From Hamiltosporidium tvaerminnensis (lineage: Eukaryota; Microsporidia; Dubosqiidae): a DNA stretch of 64,000 bases. The translations under genes and the position numbers were made by a program. The notes beneath the pieces are model-generated. The model was not told where the DNA came from. It did not search any database and saw only the letters and a list, made by a program, of their open reading frames with translations. Of this stretch, positions 54,554 through 64,000 are shown one piece after another (the stretch's first letter is position 1; each line of letters begins with the position of its first letter). The DNA lies in assembly GCA_022605425.2 (NCBI GenBank), contig JAKIMF020000004.1:1423501-1487500 (forward strand), written 5' to 3'.

Positions 54554-56335
54554 TTACCTTCTTTTGTAAATAAACCAATATGCGCCGAAAATAACTCCAA
54601 AAATGAAAACGATCGTAACTAGGATAAGAAGTAAAAGCCTTCTAATACCAAATTTCTGCGAGTCAGTCTTGTTATCAGAAGTTGGGGTTTGGATTACCGG
54701 AATTGTAAAAATCTTTTTTCTTTCTTCGGGGCTAAGCTTTGAAAACTCTTGTTTAAAAACATATATAAATATGTTATTCTGATTAACTACAAGTTCTTCA
54801 TTAAATTTATATCCTTTATTCTTTAAATATTCTTTCAATAGTTGGTTATATTTGTTTTTCCAAGAGGAATTAGTAAATAACTTTACAAAAATAAAATTTT
54901 TCAATATTCTGTATGTTTTAGGTAATAAAAACCGATTAAAAGTGCTTTGGGCCAAGTTTTTATCGTATTTTATGTCATTTTGGTCAAGATATGTTTTAAT
55001 ATATGGTATAAAAGGTACCATATATGTATTTATAATAGAAGGATCTTTATTTACCTTTTCAAATTCTATCTTCAAAACATCTGCAATAAATAAAATTTCA
55101 AGAATGCTTCGGAGTTTTTTTTCTTTAGATGTAACTATTTCTTTAAAACAAAACGCCTTCGAAAAAAGTACTTCCGATATATATTCATGGTATTCTGTTT
55201 TAGAAATATTTTTCAAGAAAACGTATAAAGCATTTATATAGTTGATCTCTTTTCTTTTCACAATATTTTCAATGAATTCTAATGAGACGTTTGAATCCTC
55301 CGGTTTAGCAGTAGATTGAATTTTCTTGCCACTAAATTCGTATATTTTTTCAAAACCATCCTTTACTGTCAAAACTTTTCTGAAAATTGGCTCAGAAATA
55401 TTTTCTGCGATTTTTTTGTATGAGTTGAAATTCATTTTCCTAGGAAATTTATCTATTGATTCTGCATCACTTCTTAAAAAATTTAAAAGTTGGCGATCAT
55501 CAGTTGAGTATTTTTCAATTGTAGATGTCGAAGTATTTTTTTTGCCGGATAAAAATAGATACTTTAGAATTAAAAAAAAACTAAAATAATTTTCTAACGT
55601 TGCATTGGCTAGAAAAATACCCAACTCATTATAAACTGACTTAAAAAAAAATTTTGTGCGCAATTTTAGATTCTCTAGCATAGATATATCTATTTTATTA
55701 TCTCGGTTTAAACTATTTTCTATATTGCTACATATAAAGGGATATTTGGCATTTAAAATATCGTAAGCCTTTTTAAACCACACATCGGGATCAACACATT
55801 CATTTTGTAATCTATATGTTATGAGTTTGACAGAAATATTGTAAGCCTTTTTAAACCACACATCGTGATCAACACATTCATTTTCTAATCTATATGTTAT
55901 GAGTTTGACAGAAATATCTTTAATAATCAATTTAATGCTCTCATCATTTTTGCAAAATTCAAAAAATCTCCCAAAAGTAATCAGATTAAATAAAAGTTCC
56001 GGTCTATATTTTTGCATATCAATTTTATTATCAGGATGATATACAAAGTAACAAATCCAAGTTGTAAAATAAGCTAAGAATGTATCTGATTCATTGTTTG
56101 TATATTCTTGTATTTTTTTGTAATAAAAGCTTGTGGTTTTAACCATTTCTTCTTTTCTTTCGTCTTTAATATTGAGTTCTAACTTATCAAAACATTTTTT
56201 CACTTGATCATCAGCTCCGATTTCATAAGATATTTCAAGATAATTGTCACCTATAGATAGTGAATCTTCTGAAATAGCTGTATATTCAAATCCCGATGCA
56301 TATATTATTTTACAAATAAAAATAAAAAAATTCAT
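54554..56335 (-). CDS. Secreted/type I-like membrane protein, unknown
   Basis: The 593-residue protein has a short hydrophobic start (MNFFIFICKIIYASG, probable signal peptide), a long lysine- and phenylalanine-rich, mostly helical ectodomain, and a C-terminal membrane anchor (LLLLILVTIVFIFGVIFGAY, residues ~566-585) with a basic end YKRR. It would face the lumen or outside with a tiny cytosolic tail. Residues ~140-191 contain a 26-residue exact-type duplication (SVKLITYRLxNECVDxDVWF twice). CCC is directly before the ATG (56336-56338). I recognise no family. Such lineage-specific surface proteins are common in microsporidia, but no host interaction is shown by the sequence. Confidence 0.75.
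   Translation of the reverse strand: MNFFIFICKIIYASGFEYTAISEDSLSIGDNYLEISYEIGADDQVKKCFDKLELNIKDERKEEMVKTTSFYYKKIQEYTNNESDTFLAYFTTWICYFVYHPDNKIDMQKYRPELLFNLITFGRFFEFCKNDESIKLIIKDISVKLITYRLENECVDHDVWFKKAYNISVKLITYRLQNECVDPDVWFKKAYDILNAKYPFICSNIENSLNRDNKIDISMLENLKLRTKFFFKSVYNELGIFLANATLENYFSFFLILKYLFLSGKKNTSTSTIEKYSTDDRQLLNFLRSDAESIDKFPRKMNFNSYKKIAENISEPIFRKVLTVKDGFEKIYEFSGKKIQSTAKPEDSNVSLEFIENIVKRKEINYINALYVFLKNISKTEYHEYISEVLFSKAFCFKEIVTSKEKKLRSILEILFIADVLKIEFEKVNKDPSIINTYMVPFIPYIKTYLDQNDIKYDKNLAQSTFNRFLLPKTYRILKNFIFVKLFTNSSWKNKYNQLLKEYLKNKGYKFNEELVVNQNNIFIYVFKQEFSKLSPEERKKIFTIPVIQTPTSDNKTDSQKFGIRRLLLLILVTIVFIFGVIFGAYWFIYKRR
55763..55918 (-). repeat. Recent in-frame 78-bp tandem duplication in the membrane protein
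   Basis: Units 55763-55840 and 55841-55918 differ at only about three of 78 bases. Being a multiple of three, the duplication keeps the frame and adds 26 residues. The near identity shows it is young. Confidence 0.92.
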
Positions 56336-59300
56336 GGGAATATAATATTTTCAAGTTATGCGTTTGATAATTTGTCTAAAAATAGTAAATTTTCTTGTTA
56401 AAATAATTAACTAAAAATAGAATTTCAATTTTTTTTCATAAATTTTAGTTTTTTTTATTGGAATTTTATAAAATCCTGATCAAATAAAGCTTTTTGATAA
56501 ATTTGACATTGATCTATTCATCATGTAATTTGATCTTTAAAAATATTGTAAGAAATTATCATAGTTTTATAAATTAACATAAACAGTTAAAAACAAAGAT
56601 TAATATCTTTTCATCGTAAAATTTTTTGGAATTATTAAACAACTTAAAAATATAAAATAAACAGTTTTTTTTGGTAGTTTTATAAATGAAGAATAGATTT
56701 ATATTCTGGATTCAAGTAAAACTTTCAAATCCTTGATTTATACAAATATTTGTATTTTTAAAAAATGAAATTTTCAGCTTTATTTAAAAAATTATACAAA
56801 CAACTATAAAAATAAAAAGAAAAAAAACATTTAGGATTGTATCAACGGATTCATTATCTCTTGCTTTAGGATATATAATTGCTATATCATGATTTAATAG
56901 AGATAATAATTAAATCATTGAATCAAATGATTAACTATTTTTTTAATGTAACAAAAATATAATTTTTTTATTTAAAAGGAGTTAATCATTATTTTTTTTG
57001 GGTAAATTTTTACTTTTTTTTTATTGAACCTTAAATGCAGAGGAATATTTTCTGATTAATTTTATAAATATTTATGTATATGTAAACATAGATTCAAATT
57101 ATTTAATATTTTTTTTCTTGCATTATGGCTTTTCACAAGACGTAAACGATTTGATTCTTATTAAAAAAATATATCACCAAAAAATGCATATTTTTTAATC
57201 AAAAGATTTTGTTTTGTAATAAATTATTTTACCATAAAATAACAGAATATGAAACACTTTTTTAATAATTTCTTGTTATATTTGGTATTAAAATAATTTT
57301 TAAATATAAAACTAAAATGTATCTTTTATTTTTGTTTAATTTAGTCCAAAATATGAACATAAAGCAAAAATAGCAACAAACAAGTCTCAATCCTACATAA
57401 TATGCGTTATGTATCTAGAGATTGAATTATTTTGCATATTTACGTAAGAAGTAGTAGAATGCAATTTAAAAACCAAAAAGAAAAGAAATATTTGCAACTT
57501 AACCACATAATTGTTTTAAGTTTTTTAGAAATATAAGTTAATTTAATTTAAAAATAGAAAAATCTATTATTTTCTCATTTATATATTGGTCGAATATTTT
57601 TCCTGATAAATGTTTTGATGCGATTTTTTTAATAGTTTTCACAAAAAACTTTCCATAGCATAACATTATCGTAGAGTAAAAATACTTTCTATTTTAATGT
57701 AATCAGAATTTTTTTGACTTCTTAAGAATCTTTCGACGCAGATTTCTTTTACCTTATACAAAGGGTCATTGTATTTATTAGTTTGATTGTTGTAAAACGT
57801 TTCATATGCTATACTGCAGAATGTCAAAAAAATACTTGATTTTTAATTCAAAGGTTTTCTTGCAATAAAATATATCATTTCTTATCTAATTATATCCGTT
57901 TGCGTGTTCTTTAATTAAAAAAAAATCAATAATAGTTTATGGATTTTTCATTATTTGCTGGAGTTTCGGAAAGTGCTCCTTTCGTCAAGCGATCGCTTAT
58001 TCAACTGTTTTATCTTAAAAAATTCTAAAACAGAACATTATGCTCCAGTTCAAAAAAACTTTTTTATTTCACTATCAATATATCAGTACAACAATTTTTT
58101 TGTGCTTTAAAATTAATTATATACTACATAGTTAAACAATTTGATTAATTCTTAAGTAATTTCTAGTCTTAAATATTTCAGTTTTATACATTAAAACAAA
58201 CCTTCTTATACATTTCTATCTGAGAAAATATTAAACAAATATTTCATCAAAAAGACACAAATTTGAATTCAGAGGCTATAAATCAAGAAAATGTAAAATC
58301 TAGAAAGAATTTACTTTTCAAACAGATACATAAATTGCAAAATCTCGAATTTGAGAAAAATAGGAAATATTAAAATTTACTAAGAATATAACAAAGTAAA
58401 TTTCCTAGACGAATCAATTAAAAATGAATGGAAATCTATATAAAGGAAATGATAGTTAATACCAGCCTTACCCGAATCTTTTTAGTTCTGTACATTCTCT
58501 TGAAAATTTTCTCAAATGAAAGTTCGAATAATACCAATAGAATTTCTAGTGATTCATTAGAATAGGAAGAATGCTAAAGCTTCTGTTATAAATGAAGGAG
58601 CACAAAAACATTCCATTATTTATTAAAATATAAATTAAGTAAAAATCTAAATCGATGAGAAACGAATCCTATTATTTTAAAGATAAAATTTTTGTTGGAA
58701 ACCAAAAAGCTTATATATTACGGTCTTTTGTACCTCGCGGTATTTAAGGAAACTAAAAAAATTTACAGACTTCATAAAACTTTTAATGTTTTGAAGAATC
58801 CTTATAAATTTGGATTTAGCAAATAAAATATATAAAGTCGAATTAATAGATTATTACTTCTTTGTATAAGATTCTTCTATGTGTGTTTGTATTATTTGCT
58901 AAAGACAAAGATAAAAACATTTATTTAGGTATTATAAATTTTTAAAGATAGATTTTATTACAATGCGTATATTTCATTTCCTCAAGGTAAAATTATTAAC
59001 ATATACGCTTATTTCTTAAATTTTTTTTTGATATTATATGGCACAAATAATATACTACATTTTTCTTATCTTTCTTATTATTTTTGCTTTCTAGAGGTTA
59101 CTCTCCTTTTCTATGGTAGATAATCCGAAATATCCGTTGAATTCCAAAAAGCGTAATATTTCTTTTTGCAAAAATAAAATGTATATGAGTGTAAAATTGT
59201 ACATTAAAGTTTTTAAACCATGTAAATGATTCCAATTTAATATTACCAGACGCTTCAGGGACTTAAATAATTTTTTTGGAACAAATAGAAAAAAATAGAA

Positions 59301-61397
59301 ATTTAAAATTTATGGTTCTTGGTTTAGAAATAAATTTTTTGTTTTGGCTTTTTCCTGACAAAAAAAGTTAATTAAATGAACAAGCCAGTATTTAAATATA
59401 TTTCTAAATAAACAAAAATAGAGATAAAATTTTGAACCATTCGGGTTTTTTCTATGATTTAATTCAAAGTTGTAGTAGATTATTTAAATATATCTAGAAC
59501 ATAGTTCATAAAAAGATTTTGAAATATCTTTTGAGATTTTAATATAATTATTATAAGGATTTGATTTTATTTTTTCCTCTAACTGTAAGCTTCAACCGAA
59601 AATGTGGCTACTAAAAAAAATCTAAAGAGCCGAATCCGGATTAATCTGAGAACCCGTTTATTTAACGAAAAGAGTGTACACAGATGCCCAAATATTACAA
59701 AAGCCGTTATAATCCCTTCTTTAATATCAAACCTTTAATAAAAGCATAAAACATAAGAGGTCTAGATAACGATGATTATTCAGAAATAATATCTTTTTTT
59801 ATATATTTACACTAGAGTTAGCTAAACGAATTATTTTACACATCAGACCTTCAAAATATAGTCATATAAATCAAAACTGAAGTTTTACTGTATTATTACA
59901 ATATTTTGTATTTTATATAGATATTACCAGAATTTTAATATTATATGCAAATATAGTGAATTCGATTATTTAACCTTACTATCTCTCAAAGAAAATATTA
60001 GTTGATTAACATTTGAAATTATAAACAATATTTAATAGTGAAATAACAAATTAGCAGTTTTAAGCAACGATTTATTAGCTAATAGGACTATTTTTAATCA
60101 AATTGTTCCATTTTTTAGTATCATATAGGCTTAAAAATTAAAAAAAATCTTTTTACTTGTAAGAATTCTAGAAATTAGAAAATTAACAATTATAAACTAT
60201 TTCTTGTAAATTTGTGGTTTAGGCAGTAATTTAGTTAAATTAGAAACCAATATAAAAAGAAATATTTTTTTTGAAAATTTGGTTATAATTTTGAATCAGA
60301 GCTTATATTTTAAAGTTTTAATTTCTAATCAGCAAAAAAAACGAAAATATTTCCTCACTATATAAATTTACATTAAAGTGATTAAAACAGCAATAAATTT
60401 AAAAAGCCTTCCTACGTAGACTCCAATAATAAACTTGAAAAATCGAATGAAAGAAATATATTCTCAAATTTTATTTCAAAAATATAAAAAAAAATATTAA
60501 TATATTGTTAAATTGCTTTATAGGTTATACGAAAATATATAGTCAATTTAAGATTTTCTATTATTCGGATATACCCTAAAAACATCAATTATGTATAATA
60601 TTATAACCGAATGATCTTCCTTCGAATGTTTAATAATTTATAAAATCCAAGTGATCAATATTTTCTCAAAAAAATAGTCCAAACAGTTCAATGTTTGAAT
60701 TTATTAGAAAATTTAGTTAGGAATATAACTTTTTGAAATTGTAAAATATAATCATGCACATCTTTGATTCACTTGGACTATATTTTTTGAAAAATAAGAT
60801 TGTTTTGGAAATTTCAAAAAAATCTAAAATGAATTGAAATTATATTACGCGCATAAATAACTTAAATTAAAATTTTTAAAAAATGAATACTTAAACAATA
60901 ACTTCTAAAGAACGTTGCATTAAAATATAAGTATATGGGTTTACCCAAAGAAGAATTTTTATGTCTGTGCCATATGCATTCTAGTTTATACAACTTAGCA
61001 CAATATATTTATTTTTTTATTTGTCGCTGGTAAAATAAATCAACAAATAACTTTGAATAAAACCTCGAAACGGTATGTAAATCTTAGCCTATTCGGATCA
61101 AAAATAAATTTTTAGACGTCTGAAAATCGGTTAAGGTTTATTAATTGTACAAAAAAAAATTTTTAGAGTAATTGAACCTAAAGAAATAAAATGTAAAGAT
61201 TCAAGCGATGTATTCTTTGTTGTAATATAAGTTCTTTATATGAAGATAAAATATGGTTATATCTATGATGTAAACCGCTTGATACCTCAAAATAAATATT
61301 ATGTGTGTTTTAGAGAACATACTTAATTGATTCTTTTATATTAAGATATAGTTCCTCTATACATTTTTTTGGGCTTAACTATATTTAATTTAGATAG
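56336..61397. other. 5-kb gene desert
   Basis: I find no supported gene. The stretch is very AT-rich up to ~57900. A short frame at about 57940-58030 (MDFSLFAGVSESAPFVKRSL) has a G/C-richer, protein-like look and might be a transposase crumb. A second mixed patch lies at 59580-59750. Neither can be named. I see no tandem array or copy of the two repeat families. Confidence 0.45.
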
Positions 61398-61592
61398 TCA
61401 AGATATTTTAAATATGATTTTAACATATATTTCCATACCCGGTGTGAAGTTTGGATTTTTTAGGGTTTGGTGACTTTCTTTCTGAACAAGAATAAAAGGT
61501 ACAAGTAAAAGAGAATTTTTTCTAAATAAATAAATTAAATAATAAAATACATATAAATTTAACATGGTTTCTCTTGCACCAAAATGAAGCAT
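61398..61592 (-). pseudogene. Possible relic of a retroelement integrase zinc-binding region
   Basis: This 64-residue frame reads LHFGARETMLNLYVFYYLIY, then a hydrophobic run and ILVQKESHQTLKNP, PNFTPG. The spacing of H-x-G-x-x-x-T, YY and Q-K-x-x-H recalls the H2C2 zinc-binding region of Ty3/gypsy-type integrases (H-x-G-x-x-x-T ... YY ... C-x-x-C-Q-x-x-K), but both cysteines are missing and nothing else of the polyprotein remains. It is a weak, pattern-based suggestion. Confidence 0.28.
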
Positions 61593-63406
61593 ATAAAAAT
61601 AAATAAGTATTTTTTATCCTAAAAAAAGAATCGATACCACAACTGATTTTGAAAATTAGCAAATATTTTTACATTAAAATTTATATGCAATAAATTATGT
61701 TTATAATCCGATAGCACATCATTACGATCAGATTTATATAAATTGAGTAAGAATTCTAGAACACAGTATTTTTTTTATCCTTACTAATTATATGTTTTGC
61801 AGATAAAAGGTTATTGATTGCGAGTTTGATATAATAATACAGTCAAAAAATATTATCCCTACCTGTAAAAATGAATAGTAGTAGATATTATAGGAAACTA
61901 TATATAAACTTGCTCAATTAATTGCCAATACTGATATATAGATTATATAATAAAAGATTTAGTTATCAGAAAATACGTAAATAGATACGAAATTTAGAAT
62001 ACCTTAAGAGATAGAAGTCTAAAAAATAAACCAAATAAACGCCTTATGTACTGAAAACAAATAAAAACAATTAAAGCCTTTTCGATTGAAAAGTACGATT
62101 TAGCTACATTCCAAAGATATAAATTAAAATTTAAAAAAATTACTGAAACAAAAGTTTCTTAAAGAAAAAAATCTCTAGTAGAGGTATAAATTCGAAATCA
62201 TTTTAACTATAAAAATTAATTGCTTAAAAATAGAAAAAAATATTTCTCAAAAACTGATTAAACTTGTTGATAACATATAAATTACAAAAATTCAAATAAT
62301 GTTCAAAATTGTACTTATACTACTACCTATTGTTAATCTATTAAATAATTATAATATTAAAAATTATATATTGAAAAATTTCTTAGTGAAAATCATCGAA
62401 CTGTATTCATAAATACAACTGTTTTTTAATTGATTGTGATTTATTTATAAACAATCAATTTGGTTATCAACATATATATTTCATTATTCAATTAAGAAAA
62501 AAGAGGCAGAGTTTTATTATACAGTGTTGGTTTTGTATCTAATAATTTGCTGTGATTAATTTTTTCAAAACATATTGAGCAGCGAAGAACTATAATGAAA
62601 ATATGAAAAAATGTAAAAACTTGCATTCTGAGAATATTTGAACTTAAATTTTCATTAAGATACGTATGTTAATCTGAAGAAAAGGCGTTAATTTTGCCAT
62701 ATTTTTCTTTTATATAATGATTTTTTAATTATAATTCATCAAAAAAAATGTTCGTGCCGATAGTCCAGTAGCCATAAAAATCCGAATTTACTTCCGAAGA
62801 AAAAGTATAATGTATTAGGTGTAGCCCAAAAAAAACATGACGGCAAAATTGAACAAATATGAAACCGCAAAAATGCGATTTATAAGGTACCGGATAGCTT
62901 TGAAAGTTTGAAATCAAATCGCTGGAAATATTTTTAAATTTTATGATATTTGAATTTTCTAGAACATTTCTTTGGTCAACTAAACAAAAATTTAAGAGTT
63001 ATAAAAAATTATCACTAAAACTAAAATGTATCTTGATATTATAATAAATGGTTGTATTTTTTATTAAATTCAAATATAATGGTTCTAATTCAATAATACA
63101 AAAGATCGGAAATTAATATTCTTAGATGATAAAAAGTACGAACCGTAAATAACCAGAAATATAAAACTTTCATCTTGTAAAGTAATTTTCTAAAACTGTC
63201 ATTTTTTAATCTGTATGTCTTAAAGCTTTCGGGTTGCTTGAATCAAATTTCTTTTAGTAAAAATATTCTACCAGAAAATGCAAATTTCTAAAATTTTTAT
63301 GATTCTTGTATTACATGACCCAGAATCTAAAAAAATGAAAATTTTTAAATTCTAAAAGAATCGATAGAACAATAAAAAAATTATATACGTACAAAAAAAG
63401 TTAACC
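61593..63406. other. Intergenic, with a possible DNA-transposon end
   Basis: The stretch is AT-rich. Around 62735-62900 lies a G/C-richer patch with TATTAGGTGTAGCCCAAAAA and CATGACGGCAAAATTGAAC, reminiscent of a mariner-type terminus beginning at TA. I found no partner end, so it is only noted. The remainder shows nothing. Confidence 0.4.
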
Positions 63407-64000
63407 ATGAAAATTTTATTTAGTTTTCCCGCAACTTTTACTTTCTTATTAAAAGTTTTTGCTACAACTAACCAAAGAAACAACAAAAGAGTTTGGGAAC
63501 CAAATTCTATAGCTGAAAATAGCGATTATTATCCCGGAATTGATGGTTTTGACTATTTAAGTTTTGCAAAGGTTTTTATGATACAAAGTGATCCAATTCA
63601 ACCTCAAGAAATAGAAACATCAACGACCGAATTTCTTCTAAATAAACAAGAATCTTTCCAAGCAAATCCTCAGACATCTTATTTACATGAAGATTACATA
63701 CCAGAAGAAAACATAGAAATAAGTTCTTTTGACAATGCATCACTACATATAACATGCAGCGATGATAATAAAACTGTAAGTTCAATCTATTCAACTACTC
63801 CATTACCAGCATTCCATATTGCATTTCCCGAAAAGGCAAGAAAAGAACAAATTTCGGAACATTTTGAAGAGGAATCTATGAAAAGAGACGTAGTAAATAA
63901 ACAATTTAACACAGAAAATACATGCTCACAACCAATAATAAACGATCTATCTACATTATGGTCTGAAGAGGTAAGTATTTTAAATCAGGAATTTCAGCCT
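63407..64000 (+). CDS. Predicted secreted protein, unknown, 5' part (runs off the window)
   Basis: The frame is open from an ATG at 63407 to the window end, 198 codons. It starts with a signal-peptide-like segment (MKILFSFPATFTFLLKVFAT, then TNQRNNKR). The mature part is acidic and polar with many Ser/Thr/Asn/Glu (e.g. EIETSTTEFLLNKQES, then YIPEENIEISSFDNASL) and no recognisable domain. The codon use and 198 codons without a stop make it a real gene. No CCC triplet precedes it, only TTAACC. Near the edge, GAGGTAAGTATT resembles a 5' splice site, but the frame is open through it. Confidence 0.65.
   Translation, partial: MKILFSFPATFTFLLKVFATTNQRNNKRVWEPNSIAENSDYYPGIDGFDYLSFAKVFMIQSDPIQPQEIETSTTEFLLNKQESFQANPQTSYLHEDYIPEENIEISSFDNASLHITCSDDNKTVSSIYSTTPLPAFHIAFPEKARKEQISEHFEEESMKRDVVNKQFNTENTCSQPIINDLSTLWSEEVSILNQEFQP

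Noticed and set aside
57939-58031. Short frame MDFSLFAGVSESAPFVKRSL considered as a Merlin transposase fragment
   Set aside because: The frame is too short and lacks catalytic or zinc motifs to distinguish it from chance.
63965-63991. GTAAGT...TTTCAG pair that could be an 18- or 27-base intron
   Set aside because: The frame is open through it and both lengths are multiples of three. There is no branch-site-like word and the window ends, so there is no way to support splicing.

Overview
The window looks like a gene-poor stretch of a microsporidian genome. The DNA is very AT-rich. Genes are single uninterrupted reading frames for core eukaryotic functions, such as MCM2, RPS2, RPB12, SPT6 and UTP12. 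Many start codons are preceded within about 20 bases by a CCC triplet, the start-proximal signal known from Microsporidia. About four fifths of the window has no recognisable gene, so it resembles the expanded, repeat-bearing microsporidian genomes rather than the compact ones. The genus cannot be told from the sequence.

Layout. 1-1070: amino end of an SPT6-like elongation factor (minus strand, running off the edge). 1742-2772: a dead Merlin/IS1595-like DNA transposon with terminal inverted repeats and a 9-bp target duplication, next to the first copy (2825-3550) of a ~730-bp retroposon. 4.1-11.1 kb: a housekeeping cluster of a PP1 inhibitor-2 (Glc8) homologue, nucleoside diphosphate kinase, RPS2 and MCM2, with ~75-bp minisatellites upstream of NDK and RPS2 and a decayed Mrt4-like gene between RPS2 and MCM2. 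11.1-22.1 kb: desert with one small secreted-protein gene. 22.1-27.8 kb: an Asn/Gln-rich unknown protein, old repeat copies, another ~75-bp minisatellite, and an Mcm1-type MADS-box factor. 28-42 kb: repeats, a small secreted acidic protein, a choline/ethanolamine kinase and a large leucine-rich-repeat protein. 44.3-45.3 kb: a Skn7-like factor (HSF domain plus receiver) whose phospho-acceptor Asp is Ser. 46.4-53.6 kb: two young retroposon copies flanking UTP12/DIP2, a short coiled-coil gene and RPB12. 54.5-56.3 kb: a secreted or anchored membrane protein with a fresh in-frame duplication. 56.3-63.4 kb: desert with transposon relics. 63407-end: the start of a secreted protein of unknown function.

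How it fits together. The recognisable genes serve replication (MCM2), transcription (SPT6, RPB12, Mcm1-like, Skn7-like), ribosome biogenesis and translation (UTP12, RPS2), phosphatase control (Glc8-like), nucleotide balance (NDK) and phospholipid synthesis (choline kinase). Four or five predicted secreted or membrane proteins have no recognisable family apart from the leucine-rich-repeat one. The most interesting material is non-coding: (1) a full-length ~730-bp SINE-like family with 14-24 bp target duplications and a conserved UUCG-type hairpin; (2) a second ~240-bp family that resembles, from memory, the RTE-type repeat tails of arthropods, which would point to transfer from a host; and (3) the pseudo-receiver Skn7.
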